64,000 nt of DNA, from the NCBI GenBank assembly GCA_964424105.1, contig CAYRHJ010000002.1:43737-107736 (forward strand), read 5' to 3'. The stretch comes from CAYRHJ01 sp964424105 (lineage in GTDB: Bacteria > Planctomycetota > Phycisphaerae > UBA1845). Positions 1 to 9,408 of this stretch are shown piece after piece (the stretch's first letter is position 1; every line of letters begins with the position of its first letter). The position numbers and the translations under genes are program-made. The notes under the pieces are model-generated. The model saw only the letters and a program-made list of their open reading frames with translations, was not told the DNA's origin and ran no database searches.

Positions 1-44
1 CCGCTCCCTCACCCTTGACATCGCTGCGCGACGTCTAGGGCAGG

Positions 45-68
45 CGGTCGCGGCTCTGGTAAGATGCC
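45..68 (+). repeat. short dispersed repeat, copy at window start
   Basis: The string GGTCGCGGCTCTGGTAAGAT recurs almost unchanged near 23467-23488 and 23505-23528 (GGTCGCGGCTCTGTTAAGAT). These are non-coding intergenic pieces of a repeat family built on GAGCCGCGACC and GGGAGCGG motifs. No gene is visible in the first 114 bases. Confidence 0.5.
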
Positions 69-114
69 AACAGTGCGAAAGACGACATTGGGTTGCGAAT
101 CACGGGAGTGAGCC

Positions 115-666
115 ATGCGTTTGTACACCAAGGGCGGTGACGGGGGCTTGACGGGGTTGATCGGCGGGCGACGGGTTCCCAAGGATGATGCCCGCGTTGC
201 GACGTATGGTCAGTTTGATGAATTCAATGCCGTCATTGGCTGGGCGACGGCGGCTTGTCAGGACGCGGATTGGCGTGAACGATTGAGCCGGATTCAATCA
301 CAGTTGTTTGCGATGGGAGCCGAGGTTGCGAATCCTGATTCGAGGAATGTCGATGGTCCGTTGTATGACGCGTATGTGACCCTGTTGGAAGGTTGGATCG
401 ATCAGGCGTGTGCGGAGACGAGCGAGCTGAAGCGCTTCGTCCTTCCCGGGGGGAGCGAATTGGCGGCTCGGTTTCACGTGGCTCGCACGGTGGCGCGGCG
501 TGCGGAGCGGGACGCGGTGGCCTTGGCACGTCATTCGTCACTTGCCCCGCAGATTCTTGTTGTCCTGAATCGGCTGAGCGATTTGCTGTTCGCCTGGGCC
601 CGTCTTGCCAATCATCGGGAAGGAACGAGTGACGTGGAGTGGATCCCTGAGGAGCGACCCGCGTAG
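115..666 (+). CDS. PduO-type cob(I)alamin adenosyltransferase
   Basis: This 183-residue protein should transfer the adenosyl group of ATP to cob(I)alamin, making coenzyme B12 in the cytoplasm. The family signatures are all present: a TKGGDGGLTGL ATP-binding start (residues 5-15), YGQFDEFNAVIG (31-42), FVLPGGS (108-114), the Arg-rich HVARTVARRAER (121-132) and LNRLSDLLF (151-159). Its length matches the PduO/MMAB trimer family, which is unrelated to CobA. The ATG at 115 sits eight bases after a GGGAG-like site. No corrinoid gene is adjacent and no cobalamin riboswitch is visible in the short upstream stretch, so the dependent enzyme is elsewhere in the genome. Confidence 0.93.
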   Translation: MRLYTKGGDGGLTGLIGGRRVPKDDARVATYGQFDEFNAVIGWATAACQDADWRERLSRIQSQLFAMGAEVANPDSRNVDGPLYDAYVTLLEGWIDQACAETSELKRFVLPGGSELAARFHVARTVARRAERDAVALARHSSLAPQILVVLNRLSDLLFAWARLANHREGTSDVEWIPEERPA

Positions 667-830
667 GATAGACGCTTAGCTTCTGCAAATGGTGATTTGC
701 GCGGCACCAAGATTTTTTTCACGGCTGTTCATAACATCGGGTGTTGGATACTTTCCAGCACGAGTTGGGTTCGACTCGCTAAACCGAGGAGGTTGGGGTT
801 TTCGATACCGTTGTCGTCGACGGCATCGCG

Positions 831-946
831 TTACGACTCGGAGCATGAATGATTGAACATTCCGGATCGGGCTTGGCCTGCCTTGGCGCTGGATTCCGGT
901 CTGCGCCGGAATGACGATGCTCAATACTTTCTGCTCTCCGTCGTAA
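831..946 (+). repeat. dispersed palindromic element with terminal inverted repeats
   Basis: The element opens with TTACGACTCGGAGCATGAAT and closes with the near reverse complement, ending CTCTCCGTCGTAA. The arms are about 30 bp. Its core is the palindrome GGATTCCGG...CCGGAATGACG. A second, longer copy with the same ends is at 22285-22532, and partial copies lie at 23386-23452 and 48326-48382. It carries no coding potential. It looks like a non-autonomous REP/MITE-type element just upstream of the membrane-protein gene. Confidence 0.65.
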
Positions 947-960
947 CGCCATAACACGAA

Positions 961-3900
961 ATGTCCGGCATCAATCAAGCAAAAGATCCAATCTACCCGT
1001 CGCACGTGGTCTTGGCCTGCGTCATGGGAGTGACGCTGGCGGGAGCCTGCCTGCTGACCAACGGGCCTTTGGCGACGCTCGAGGGGGCCAAAGATTGGCG
1101 TGAAGAATCGCCTCTTCGCGCCATCGTGCACGTTTTGAATCTGGGTTATACGCAAACGACTGCGCAGGGGATCGAAATCAAGTGGCTGGTGTTCGGGTTG
1201 GGGACGTCGGCTGCATTGCTGACGGTGGGCGTGGCTTTGATGATTCGGCCACCGTACGACCTGCAACCCATTGCGAAGTCAGGCGCCGATGGTTTCGGCG
1301 CAGGCGAATTGAGTCACTGCGCCGGCGAATTGAGTCTCGGCGAATGGCCAACCGAGACACGCGCCGTCGGCGATTCTACCGGCCGTCCGCCGGCTTCGAT
1401 GCCGGGTTCATTTGTGAATCGACAAATCAATCCGTTGACGGCCGCGCAGGTTTTGATGGCCTTGTACGTGCTGTGGTCCTTTGCCAGTGTCTTCTGGTCG
1501 TCATCGCCGGACCTGGCACTGGGTGGTTCGATTCTGTTGGCTATGGGAGTGGCGTGGGCGCTGGTGCTGGGACGAGGTTTGCCTCGATCTGTTGCGGCGG
1601 CGGGGATGTGGATCGTGGTGGGCGTGTGCGTGGTGACGAGTGTGCTGGCCATCGTCTATCACGACGAGCGTAATCCGACGCGGAGGGCACAATACCCGCT
1701 GGGTAATCCGCTTTTTTTGGCGGCGACGCTGTTGCCGGCGTTGATCCTATCCGTCGCGATGATCGGCGGGACGATCGCGGGCCTGGCCGGGCGTGTCACT
1801 CGCCGGCGGGCAGGTTGGCGAATACCGTTGCTCATCGTTGTGTTTGGAACGGTGGCCTGGGCGATTCAGATGACCGGCTCGCGTGGCGCGGTGGTGGCAG
1901 GGGTGGCCGGTTTTGCAGGGTTGGTTTTCTTTCATTTGCGGGGTTGGCGGCGGGTGGTGTTTGCGACGGTCGGTGTGATCGCGGCGATCCTGGTGCTTCG
2001 ATTGGTGATTCTGCCGCAGACTACGACGCCTTCTGCGACGGGGCGGGACGCGTCGCTGCGTGTTCGGGCCTACGCATGGTCCTATGCCATCAGTCTTATC
2101 GACCAATCCAAGTGGATCGGACACGGGCAAGGCGGGTTTACTCAGTATGGTGATGCTCTTGCCATTGACGACGTGTTGGACGATCCGCAGGCTTTGAGCG
2201 ACCGCATCGCCCATGCGCACAATGAATGGCTTGAAGTCTGGGCGGATTTGGGTGTGGTGGGGATTTCGCTCGTCGTCGGCGCGCTGGTGTTGACGGTTGT
2301 GGGCGGTGTGAAGCAAGCCGCTCGATTGAATGACCCGTCGGCGCGGTGGTCGTTGTTGGGCGTGTTGGCCGTCGTTGTGGCGTTGATTGTCGAGGAAAGC
2401 AGCGACGTGGCGTTACGCATCGCCGGGTTTCCGACGATGTTCTACACCGTGTTGGGTTTGTCGTGGTCGTTGTCACGAGAACCGTCCGCGAGTGTAGCGC
2501 TTCGGGGTGATGGCGCCGTTTGGAAACGCCGGGTCGCGGGGTGCGGACTGCTGCTGGCGGCGGGTGCGTTGTTCGTGGCGGCGATGGGGGATTTTCAATC
2601 GTCGCGAGCCTTTTTCAAAGTGGGACCCGCCTTGGAGCAGGGTGATTATGGAGCCGCCAGACGATTCGCCGAGACTTCCGTTCGCTGGCGTCTCAGTCCG
2701 CAACGGCGACTGGAGTCATACGAGCGCCTTTGCTCGACTCATTTATACCTGGCCCGCGAGTATCAGACGTCGAGTCTGAATCGCTTTTCAGGAGCTATGG
2801 GCGTCGATCCTCCGAACGAGCGGTTGTTGATGCTGGCTGAAGAAGACCGCCGCAAGTGCGAGGATGAAATCTCCGGCGGGCAGAACGCTTGTAAGTCGCT
2901 CATCCGCAGGTGTCCGGGTTATCGTGGCTCGGGCTGGCTGGAAATGCGTCTGTGGCAATTGCGCGCTGCCTACGCCGCCGTGGATGGTTTGGCCGATCAG
3001 GAGGCGAGCTATCTCGATGAAGCCTCGCGGGCCTTGGAACGCGAGTTGAAGCGTCGACCTTTTGATTCCGTCATCGCCCTCAGTTACGTTGAGTTGGCCG
3101 GTGAAAAGTTGGGAACGGACGCACGTTTTGAAGTGTTGTCTCGGCCATTGCGCTATTCGCTGATCCCTCGCACCTATGCTGAATTCGCCGTTCGTGGCCC
3201 GACAGGCGAATTCGTATCGCGGCTGACGGATATTCTTAACGGTGACTCGGCATTGCCCGCCGATGAGCCTTATCTGCCCGAAAAGCTCCGATTGGCGGCT
3301 CACATATCGTTTGCTCGAATGGACCTTGAAAACCCTGTTCGCCTGGCTGAACTCGCATTGAACGCCTATGACCAGATCGGCGTCTCGCACGGATTGGGGC
3401 TGGGCGCGGCCCATGCGGAATTGGCTGAATATCGTTTTCAGCGAGACCCGGCGGATTGGAAGGAATGTGTCGAGTTGGCGTTGAGGGGGATTGCACGGTT
3501 GCCCGATTCCACTCCCGGGCGGATGGCCCGGCAAGCGATCGAGGATCACATTTTGACGTATCGACTGGCCGGTGGCGATGAAGAATCCGTGCGAACGGAG
3601 ATGCAAGGGCATGGCACTTCGCCCGGCGACTTTCACCTGGCGTCAAGCATGGGGGATCGATACGCGCGGCTGGCTTTGCAGATGATGCGTCGGGGCGAGC
3701 TGTCACTGCCCGCGGGATTTGACCGATGGGTCGAACGGGCACGAGAGTTAAGCCCGCGAAACGAGTTGGCTTGGCGATTGACCGCGCAGGCGGCCTACAA
3801 CCAGGGACGACTCGACGAGTGTGTCGTGGCGTTGCGTCGAGCGTTGGAATTCGGAGCGGCTGCGGACGTGATTTACGGGTTTGTACAACTGGCGTTAGCG

Positions 3901-4044
3901 GACCATCCCACGCAATCGGCATTTGTCGCGATCGAGCAGGAATTGCGCAGCGTCATCGAAGCGGCACAGGCACCATCGTCGTTATCCAGTCCGCGCTCTT
4001 CTATCGTCATTGAAACGGATCCCACAGCGGACCCGCAACAATAG
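961..4044 (+). CDS. O-antigen ligase/polymerase-like membrane protein with C-terminal TPR region
   Basis: The protein has 1027 residues. The first 520 or so hold many hydrophobic segments. A loop with GHGQGGF (near 386-392) and HAHNEW (418-423) matches the periplasmic Wzy_C motif of the O-antigen ligase/WaaL-Wzy superfamily, where the His contacts the undecaprenyl-linked glycan. The C-terminal half is soluble, rich in Ala, Leu and Arg helices, and reads like tetratricopeptide repeats. This ligase-plus-TPR layout is common in large-genome environmental bacteria. The likely role is joining or polymerising surface polysaccharide at the outer face of the inner membrane. The substrate cannot be told, as no glycosyltransferase is adjacent. 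The ATG at 961 has no strong ribosome-binding site, so the start is uncertain. Confidence 0.75.
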   Translation: MSGINQAKDPIYPSHVVLACVMGVTLAGACLLTNGPLATLEGAKDWREESPLRAIVHVLNLGYTQTTAQGIEIKWLVFGLGTSAALLTVGVALMIRPPYDLQPIAKSGADGFGAGELSHCAGELSLGEWPTETRAVGDSTGRPPASMPGSFVNRQINPLTAAQVLMALYVLWSFASVFWSSSPDLALGGSILLAMGVAWALVLGRGLPRSVAAAGMWIVVGVCVVTSVLAIVYHDERNPTRRAQYPLGNPLFLAATLLPALILSVAMIGGTIAGLAGRVTRRRAGWRIPLLIVVFGTVAWAIQMTGSRGAVVAGVAGFAGLVFFHLRGWRRVVFATVGVIAAILVLRLVILPQTTTPSATGRDASLRVRAYAWSYAISLIDQSKWIGHGQGGFTQYGDALAIDDVLDDPQALSDRIAHAHNEWLEVWADLGVVGISLVVGALVLTVVGGVKQAARLNDPSARWSLLGVLAVVVALIVEESSDVALRIAGFPTMFYTVLGLSWSLSREPSASVALRGDGAVWKRRVAGCGLLLAAGALFVAAMGDFQSSRAFFKVGPALEQGDYGAARRFAETSVRWRLSPQRRLESYERLCSTHLYLAREYQTSSLNRFSGAMGVDPPNERLLMLAEEDRRKCEDEISGGQNACKSLIRRCPGYRGSGWLEMRLWQLRAAYAAVDGLADQEASYLDEASRALERELKRRPFDSVIALSYVELAGEKLGTDARFEVLSRPLRYSLIPRTYAEFAVRGPTGEFVSRLTDILNGDSALPADEPYLPEKLRLAAHISFARMDLENPVRLAELALNAYDQIGVSHGLGLGAAHAELAEYRFQRDPADWKECVELALRGIARLPDSTPGRMARQAIEDHILTYRLAGGDEESVRTEMQGHGTSPGDFHLASSMGDRYARLALQMMRRGELSLPAGFDRWVERARELSPRNELAWRLTAQAAYNQGRLDECVVALRRALEFGAAADVIYGFVQLALADHPTQSAFVAIEQELRSVIEAAQAPSSLSSPRSSIVIETDPTADPQQ

Positions 4045-4333
4045 CCCAAATCCAAGATGGATCATTCCCCATGCGATCTTATCACCCCATGGTGATGGAT
4101 TCGCGCCGTCGCCCTTCCGTTCAGCACGCCTTGTTCCCATAACCCATTTCGCAACCAAACACGCAGTTTTTTTCCTACCGGACGTTCATTGTTGCCAACG
4201 TATTCGACACTGAATGCGGAAGGATGCACTTCCGACCACTCGTCACGTCGTGGCAGGAACCACCACTTCGTGCGTCGTGTCGGTGGCCTCCTCCAGGGGA
4301 CAAGACGCGACACAGTGCATTCGGGGAAAAAGC

Positions 4334-5668
4334 ATGAATATGGGGAAACGAAGCCACGGGCCGACCGTGACCCTTTTGGTCACCGTCGTTGCGGGTGTGC
4401 AGATTGCAGGCTGCGGGGCGATGGATCCGCGGCAAACGTTGGAAGCGGCTGTGTTGGCCGCCTTGCTGAATGACAAAGACAAGCCGTTTGCCGACGTAGA
4501 CGAGAACGGAACAATGACCAAGGCCACGTCGCTGGTCCTGTCGGATGATGATACGTTGGCTGTGGCGGGTCGAATTGATACGACCTCCGACGTAGACGTT
4601 TACGACATCGGGCCCCTATTCGCGGGCGAGCGCATCGTGTTGGACGTTGTATCGGACGACCGGCTGGATCCCATCGTCGCGATTTTCGACTCGCGCGAAA
4701 ACCTGATTCATCTGAACGACGACCGAAACTTCTTCGCATCACAGCGAGATTCCCACTTGGATTTCATTGTCCGGCGCGATTCGCGGCGATGCTTCGTGGC
4801 TGTAGCCGCCAGTCCGGGCACGCGTTCGGGCGGGGATTATTCATTGGCGATGTTGATCGGTTCGGCTGAACCGGTTCCGCCCACCCGTCCGCAGACCGTC
4901 ATTTTGAACTTCGATGGCGCGTTGGCGGTTGGGTTTTCCGGTCGGCCGGCGGTGGACGTACCGAAATTCGACGCCGGCAATATTTCGCCCACGATGGCGG
5001 GTCAGACCGAGGAGTTGATCAACTGGATTGCGGATATCGTGCGGGAAGATTACGCGTCGCTAAACGTGGAGGTGCTGACCAGCCGCGACCGATCGGATTG
5101 GGGGCCTGACGTTTCCGTCATTCATTTCGGAGCCTACGACCGAGCCTTGCTGGGAGTCGCGGAGAACATCGACGAATTCAATGAGCGCCCCGCCCAGCAG
5201 GGTATCATCTTCACGGACACTTTTCAGGTGTTCAATATCCTGGAACCGTCACTGGAAGAATACGCCCAGGCGTTGGGCAACGTGACAAGCCACGAAATCG
5301 GGCACCTGCTGGGCCTGGTTCATACCGCCGATGTCCGCGGGATCATGGATATCACCGCAAGCCTGCGACAGTTGATGCGTGAACAAGCGTTTATCCGCTC
5401 GGCCTTGGAAGTCGGAACGTTTCCCATTGGTTTTCAGGATGCGGCCATCACCCTGACGGAGTCGGTGGGTGGTGATCTTGAAACCGTCCGCGCCCTGGGC
5501 CACATCCAACTGGATACGGAATGGGCCAAGCTGCCGACGCCACCGGTCATGAACGAGTTGGCCGATGATCCACCGCGTCCGATGTTTTCCGCCTGTTTCT
5601 GCCGATCGTGCGAATCGCGAAAGGCCAAGACGCAACGATTGGGCGCCGAGACGTCCTACTCGTGGTAG
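4334..5668 (+). CDS. metzincin-like zinc metalloprotease lipoprotein
   Basis: The open frame reaches back to 4214, but the ATG at 4334 follows GGGGAAAA and begins a clean lipoprotein signal with lipobox IAGC, so that start is preferred (444 aa). Residues 40-180 resemble a bacterial pre-peptidase C-terminal beta domain (DVDVYDIG, GERIVLDV, YSLAMLIG). The catalytic domain has HEIGHLLGLVH (residues 320-330), the HExxHxxGxxH zinc motif of metzincins, followed by a plausible Met-turn at GIMDI (Met338). It is probably anchored to the outer or cytoplasmic membrane and cleaves extracytoplasmic protein. The substrate is unknown. The C-terminus is Cys-rich (CFCRSC). Confidence 0.8.
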   Translation: MNMGKRSHGPTVTLLVTVVAGVQIAGCGAMDPRQTLEAAVLAALLNDKDKPFADVDENGTMTKATSLVLSDDDTLAVAGRIDTTSDVDVYDIGPLFAGERIVLDVVSDDRLDPIVAIFDSRENLIHLNDDRNFFASQRDSHLDFIVRRDSRRCFVAVAASPGTRSGGDYSLAMLIGSAEPVPPTRPQTVILNFDGALAVGFSGRPAVDVPKFDAGNISPTMAGQTEELINWIADIVREDYASLNVEVLTSRDRSDWGPDVSVIHFGAYDRALLGVAENIDEFNERPAQQGIIFTDTFQVFNILEPSLEEYAQALGNVTSHEIGHLLGLVHTADVRGIMDITASLRQLMREQAFIRSALEVGTFPIGFQDAAITLTESVGGDLETVRALGHIQLDTEWAKLPTPPVMNELADDPPRPMFSACFCRSCESRKAKTQRLGAETSYSW

Positions 5669-5807
5669 CGTGGAATCCGCGGCCATGGATACGAGGCACG
5701 TGGCCTGACGGGTGAGGCTGGATCATTCACGCGAAATCGGACACAATCGGCGGCGGTTCGCGGCGATCCGGTTCGCCGCCGCATGAAACGTCACGTGATG
5801 GGCCGCC

Positions 5808-6701
5808 GTGATCCTGGGATACACCACCAACGGGTTCGCCTTGCACCGGCTCGAGGATGCTATCAACATTCTCGCGGACATCGGCTATCGCAGCGTAGCC
5901 ATCACGCTCGATCATCATTTCAACCCTCTTGATAGCGATTGGCGGACCCGCGCCGTGGAGATCAAGAATCTCCTACGGCAACGGATGATGGCCTGCACCG
6001 TGGAGACCGGGGCGAGATTTCTGCTTGACCCTCGGCGAAAGCATCAGCCCACGTTGATCAGCGCGGAGGCCGCCGGTCGCGAATCACGTTTGCAGTTTCT
6101 ATGCCGGGCGATCGACGTGGCTCGCGAACTCGATGCGGATTGTGTTTCGGTGTGGTCCGGCTCGTCCGACGGCGATGCCTCGTCGCCGGCACTATTCGAG
6201 CGATTGTGTGACGGCTTGGGCCAAGTGCTGACGTACGCGGAGCAACATCGCATTCCCGTGGGTTTCGAGCCGGAGCCGGGCATGTTCATCGAAACTATGG
6301 CCCAGTTTGAACGGGTTTTCCAAGCCGTCGGACACCCCCTGCTGGGTTTGACGATGGACATCGGTCATGTGCACTGTTTAGGCGATGGCGATTTGTACGA
6401 TCATCTTAAGCGCTGGCAAGACGTGCTGCTGAACGTCCACCTGGAAGACATGCGCCACGGGAAGCATGAACACCTGTTCTTCGGTGAAGGCGAGATCAAC
6501 TTCACGGAGGTAATCAACTATCTTTCAGCCATTGAATACCGAGGCCCCGTGCACGTGGAATTGTCGCGACATAGCCACGATGCCCCCGCCGCGGCGGAAC
6601 GGGCCTACGCGTTTCTGGCCGGACTGTGGCCCGAGAACGACCCGCCCGGTGCCAGGGCGGAGCGATCGCCGCGCCGTCGAAATGCCGGGCGGATTGGGTA
6701 G
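5808..6701 (+). CDS. xylose-isomerase-like TIM-barrel protein, EboE-like context
   Basis: This 297-residue protein matches the sugar phosphate isomerase/epimerase (AP endonuclease 2) superfamily. Metal-ligand stretches are visible at VGFEPEPGMF (Glu), TMDIGHVHC (Asp and His), VHLEDM and HVELSRHSHD. The start is GTG at 5808. Nearby ATG codons are out of frame. It is followed 11 bp later by an alkaline-phosphatase-fold gene. A TIM-barrel isomerase next to a nucleotide pyrophosphatase-like gene recalls the eboE-eboF pair of the widespread ebo clusters, which are linked to export of prenylated metabolites. That comparison is from context only: eboA, eboB and eboD are not beside it. Confidence 0.75.
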   Translation: MILGYTTNGFALHRLEDAINILADIGYRSVAITLDHHFNPLDSDWRTRAVEIKNLLRQRMMACTVETGARFLLDPRRKHQPTLISAEAAGRESRLQFLCRAIDVARELDADCVSVWSGSSDGDASSPALFERLCDGLGQVLTYAEQHRIPVGFEPEPGMFIETMAQFERVFQAVGHPLLGLTMDIGHVHCLGDGDLYDHLKRWQDVLLNVHLEDMRHGKHEHLFFGEGEINFTEVINYLSAIEYRGPVHVELSRHSHDAPAAAERAYAFLAGLWPENDPPGARAERSPRRRNAGRIG

Positions 6702-6712
6702 ACTGCTGGGCG

Positions 6713-8050
6713 ATGAGCGATAGGCATCTGATCTATTTTTCGATTCCAGGCCTGCGGCCAAGTGATGTCACGGACGCAACGGTGACACCCACATTGAGCC
6801 GGTGGGCGTCATCGGGCGTACTGGCGCAAATCGAGCCTTCATTTCCCTGTGTCACCTCGTCGGTTCAGGCGTCGACGTGGACCGGGCGATCGCCGGGCCA
6901 ACACGGCGTGATTGCCAACGGATTTTATCATCGTGATCGCCGCGAGGTTGAATTCTGGGTCGGGCGAAACGGCGTCATTCAAGGTGAACAAATCTGGGAT
7001 ACGATCGCGCGGACAGGTGGCCTGACGTCAGCGGTGTGGCATGCCCAGAACATCAAGGATGCGGCTGCGGATTACATCGTGACGCCCGAGCCGATCCATC
7101 ATGCGGATGGCAGGATGGACCTGTGGTGCTATTCGAAACCGGAAGGTCTGTACCAGCAATTGTTCGAAACGCTGGGACATTTTCCGCTCCAACACTACTG
7201 GGGCCCGGGGTCGAACCTGGAATCTTCGCGTTGGATTCTTCGCGCCGCCCGTTGGTTGAACGAACGGCATCGTCCGAATTTTCATTACATCTACTTGCCG
7301 CACCTGGACTACGCATCCCAAAAACACGGGCCTGACAGTGATGAAGCGCGCGAATCCGTGCGACTGCTGGACGGCCTGTTGGGCGAATTCGCGGAGCACA
7401 CGGCGGCGAAGTCGAATTTGGGAGATGTTGTTTTTCTGGCTGTGTCCGAATATGCGCTGACGGAGGTCACCGGCGTCATCTATCCAAACGTCGAGTTGCG
7501 ACGTCGAGGATTGCTTCAAACGCGCACGACGCCAGATGGGGAGGTAATCGATTACGAAGCCAGTGAAGCGTTCGCCATGGTGGACCATCAATGCGCTCAC
7601 GTGTATGCCAAACCGGAAGCGATCGACGCTGTGGTCAACACGTTTGAAAGTTGGCCGGGCGTGTCGAAGGCGCTGGCAGGTGATCGGCGAGACGAAGTGG
7701 GTCTGGTCCATGATCGAAGCGGGGAGGTGATCCTGGTGGCGGACAGGGATCGCTGGTTTGCATATTATTGGTGGATCGAGGATGATCATGCCCCGGCGTT
7801 CGCCCGCACGGTGGACATTCATCGCAAGCCCGGATACGACCCGGTGGAACTGTTCATGAACCCGGACCGATCCATTCCGCTGAATGCCAAGCTCGTCAGG
7901 GGATCGCATGGTGCGCCGGTTGGGCATGCCTCCCAGCGAGGCGCGGTGATCTGCTCGCAAGCCCGCCCGTGTCTCCCGCATCAAGCCGTGATTCGAGATA
8001 CCGACGTTCGATCCGTCGTCCTCCGCCTGCTGGATATTGAAACGGAATGA
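6713..8050 (+). CDS. alkaline phosphatase superfamily phosphodiesterase/nucleotide pyrophosphatase, EboF-like
   Basis: The ATG at 6713 lies 11 bp after the previous gene. A longer frame from 6626 would overlap that gene and adds nothing conserved. The 445-residue product begins IYFSIPGLRPSD (metal site Asp region) and has CVTSSVQASTWTGRSPGQHG, where the Ser/Thr nucleophile of type I phosphodiesterases sits. YIYLPHLDYASQKHGPDS and KLVRGSHGAP supply further metal-binding Asp and His. It should hydrolyse a phosphodiester or pyrophosphate bond. There is no signal peptide, so it acts in the cytoplasm. It is translationally close to the isomerase before it and to deoC after it (4 bp). Confidence 0.8.
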   Translation: MSDRHLIYFSIPGLRPSDVTDATVTPTLSRWASSGVLAQIEPSFPCVTSSVQASTWTGRSPGQHGVIANGFYHRDRREVEFWVGRNGVIQGEQIWDTIARTGGLTSAVWHAQNIKDAAADYIVTPEPIHHADGRMDLWCYSKPEGLYQQLFETLGHFPLQHYWGPGSNLESSRWILRAARWLNERHRPNFHYIYLPHLDYASQKHGPDSDEARESVRLLDGLLGEFAEHTAAKSNLGDVVFLAVSEYALTEVTGVIYPNVELRRRGLLQTRTTPDGEVIDYEASEAFAMVDHQCAHVYAKPEAIDAVVNTFESWPGVSKALAGDRRDEVGLVHDRSGEVILVADRDRWFAYYWWIEDDHAPAFARTVDIHRKPGYDPVELFMNPDRSIPLNAKLVRGSHGAPVGHASQRGAVICSQARPCLPHQAVIRDTDVRSVVLRLLDIETE

Positions 8051-8054
8051 TCCC

Positions 8055-8744
8055 ATGAATCCGATGTCCCCAAGCGAACTGGCCAAGCGATTCGATCACA
8101 CGTTGTTAAAGCCGGAAGCGACGCCCCATCAGGTAGACAAGCTTTGCGACGAAGCCATGGAGTTCGGCTTTCATTGCGTCTGCGTCAACCCCGTTTATGT
8201 GCCCCGCTGCGTGGCTCGATTATCGGGAAGCGGCGTCGTCGTGGGTTCAGTGGCCGGCTTTCCGTTGGGGTGTTGTGAAGCGCAAACCGTGGCCGACGAA
8301 GCTCGCCGAGCCGTCGATGCCGGTGCGGAAGAAGTGGACATGGTGACCTGGATCGGCGGGCTGATTGCACAGGAAACAAAATGCGTCATCGCGGGAATCC
8401 TCGCGGTGGCACGAGTCGTTCACGCAGCCGGCCCGCGCCGAATTCTGAAGGTCATTCTTGAGACGGCTGCCTTGACGGATGAGCAGATTATTCTGGGTTG
8501 CCGTTGCTGTGCGGAAGGCGAGGCGGATTTCGTCAAGACCTCGACCGGGTTTCACCAAGCCGGCGGGGCCAGCGCCGAGCATGTCCGGTTGCTCCACCGC
8601 CACGCCTCGCCCATCAAGGTGAAAGCATCGGGCGGCATTCGTGATCTCGACACCGCCCTGAAAATGCTCGAAGCCGGGGCTGATCGATTGGGAGCGTCAG
8701 CAAGCGTGACCATCGTGCAAGACTTGGCCAAGCGCGCGACCTGA
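8055..8744 (+). CDS. deoC: deoxyribose-phosphate aldolase
   Basis: DeoC cleaves 2-deoxyribose-5-phosphate into glyceraldehyde-3-phosphate and acetaldehyde. At 229 residues the length is normal. Visible hallmarks are FDHTLLKPEAT (13-23), GFPLGCC (68-74), EEVDMV with Asp95, the Schiff-base Lys161 in DFVKTSTGF, and Lys190 in KVKASGGIRD. The ATG at 8055 is 4 bp after the upstream stop and is preferred to an in-frame TTG at 8037. Sharing a transcript with the isomerase and phosphodiesterase suggests catabolism of a nucleoside-derived or phosphorylated sugar compound. Confidence 0.96.
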   Translation: MNPMSPSELAKRFDHTLLKPEATPHQVDKLCDEAMEFGFHCVCVNPVYVPRCVARLSGSGVVVGSVAGFPLGCCEAQTVADEARRAVDAGAEEVDMVTWIGGLIAQETKCVIAGILAVARVVHAAGPRRILKVILETAALTDEQIILGCRCCAEGEADFVKTSTGFHQAGGASAEHVRLLHRHASPIKVKASGGIRDLDTALKMLEAGADRLGASASVTIVQDLAKRAT

Positions 8745-8821
8745 CGAAACGGATTATTTTGACGTCGTTCAGCGAACGATGAAGCCCGCGATTCGGCGAT
8801 GAATCCCAACATCGCCCGCGT

Positions 8822-8851
8822 TTGACGAATTCGTAGCCGGCCCATTATGAT
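8822..8851 (+). promoter_or_regulatory. sigma-70-type promoter for the zinc-ribbon gene
   Basis: TTGACG (8822-8827), an 18-bp spacer and TATGAT (8846-8851) predict a start near 8858. That gives a short leader of about 17 nt before the ATG at 8875, with an AAAGGT ribosome-binding site. Confidence 0.55.
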
Positions 8852-8874
8852 GGAGCGCGAAAGGTCTGAAACGC

Positions 8875-9408
8875 ATGTCAGCCAAAGAGAAAGACATCGA
8901 ATCATGTGATTCCTGCGGGGCGAGCGTCTACCCGGAACATCTTGAATCCGGCAAGGCCGGCGTCTACGAGGGCAAGCTTTTTTGCCCACATTGTGCCGCG
9001 GAATACAAACGGACTCACCACACCGACGAGAAACGACTGGTGGGTCAGCCGTCCATGAAGGCCCCCGGAGAAGGCGAAGAATTGGAATCGCTTTCCATCA
9101 TCGGAGATGACGAGAGAGAGCATACCAGCAGTTTCACCGCCATGGGAAGCGAAACGCTGGCCGACACATTCGCACATTTTGAAGATTCACACCTGAAACG
9201 AAATCTTGACCCCAACGGGGCCGGCGCCACGCGATGCCGGACGTTTCATGCCAAGCTGAATGACGGCGCGGTCGCGTTCATGAACAAGCAGATCAACGAA
9301 TGGGCCGACGAGCACCCCAAGATCACCATCAAAGCCGCGTCTTCCACCATTGGCGTTTGGGAGGGTAAGAAATCCGATCCCCATCTCATCCTCACGGTAT
9401 TCTACTAG
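8875..9408 (+). CDS. zinc-ribbon protein of unknown function
   Basis: The 177-residue protein opens with a treble-clef or ribbon-type zinc site, CDSC (11-14) and CPHC (37-40). A charged linker of about 65 residues follows. A compact C-terminal alpha/beta domain (residues about 118-177) contains TFHAKLND, INEWADEHPKITIKAAS and LILTVFY. The C-terminal pattern loosely recalls small sporulation-type Cse60 folds, but I would not assign a function. A good promoter directly upstream and the lack of a close same-strand partner suggest a single-gene transcript. Confidence 0.75.
   Translation: MSAKEKDIESCDSCGASVYPEHLESGKAGVYEGKLFCPHCAAEYKRTHHTDEKRLVGQPSMKAPGEGEELESLSIIGDDEREHTSSFTAMGSETLADTFAHFEDSHLKRNLDPNGAGATRCRTFHAKLNDGAVAFMNKQINEWADEHPKITIKAASSTIGVWEGKKSDPHLILTVFY

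Noticed and set aside
756..776. CGAGT...ACTCG stem with GGGTTCG loop resembling a tRNA T arm
   Set aside because: The loop is eight bases, no acceptor or anticodon stems are found around it, and the position is beside a dispersed repeat.
2788..3636. 282-codon minus-strand frame inside the O-antigen-ligase-like gene
   Set aside because: Antisense to a TPR-rich coding region with consistent codon bias; no recognisable product.
7028..8086. 352-codon minus-strand frame over the phosphodiesterase gene
   Set aside because: Antisense shadow of a recognisable alkaline-phosphatase-fold gene; no domain of its own.
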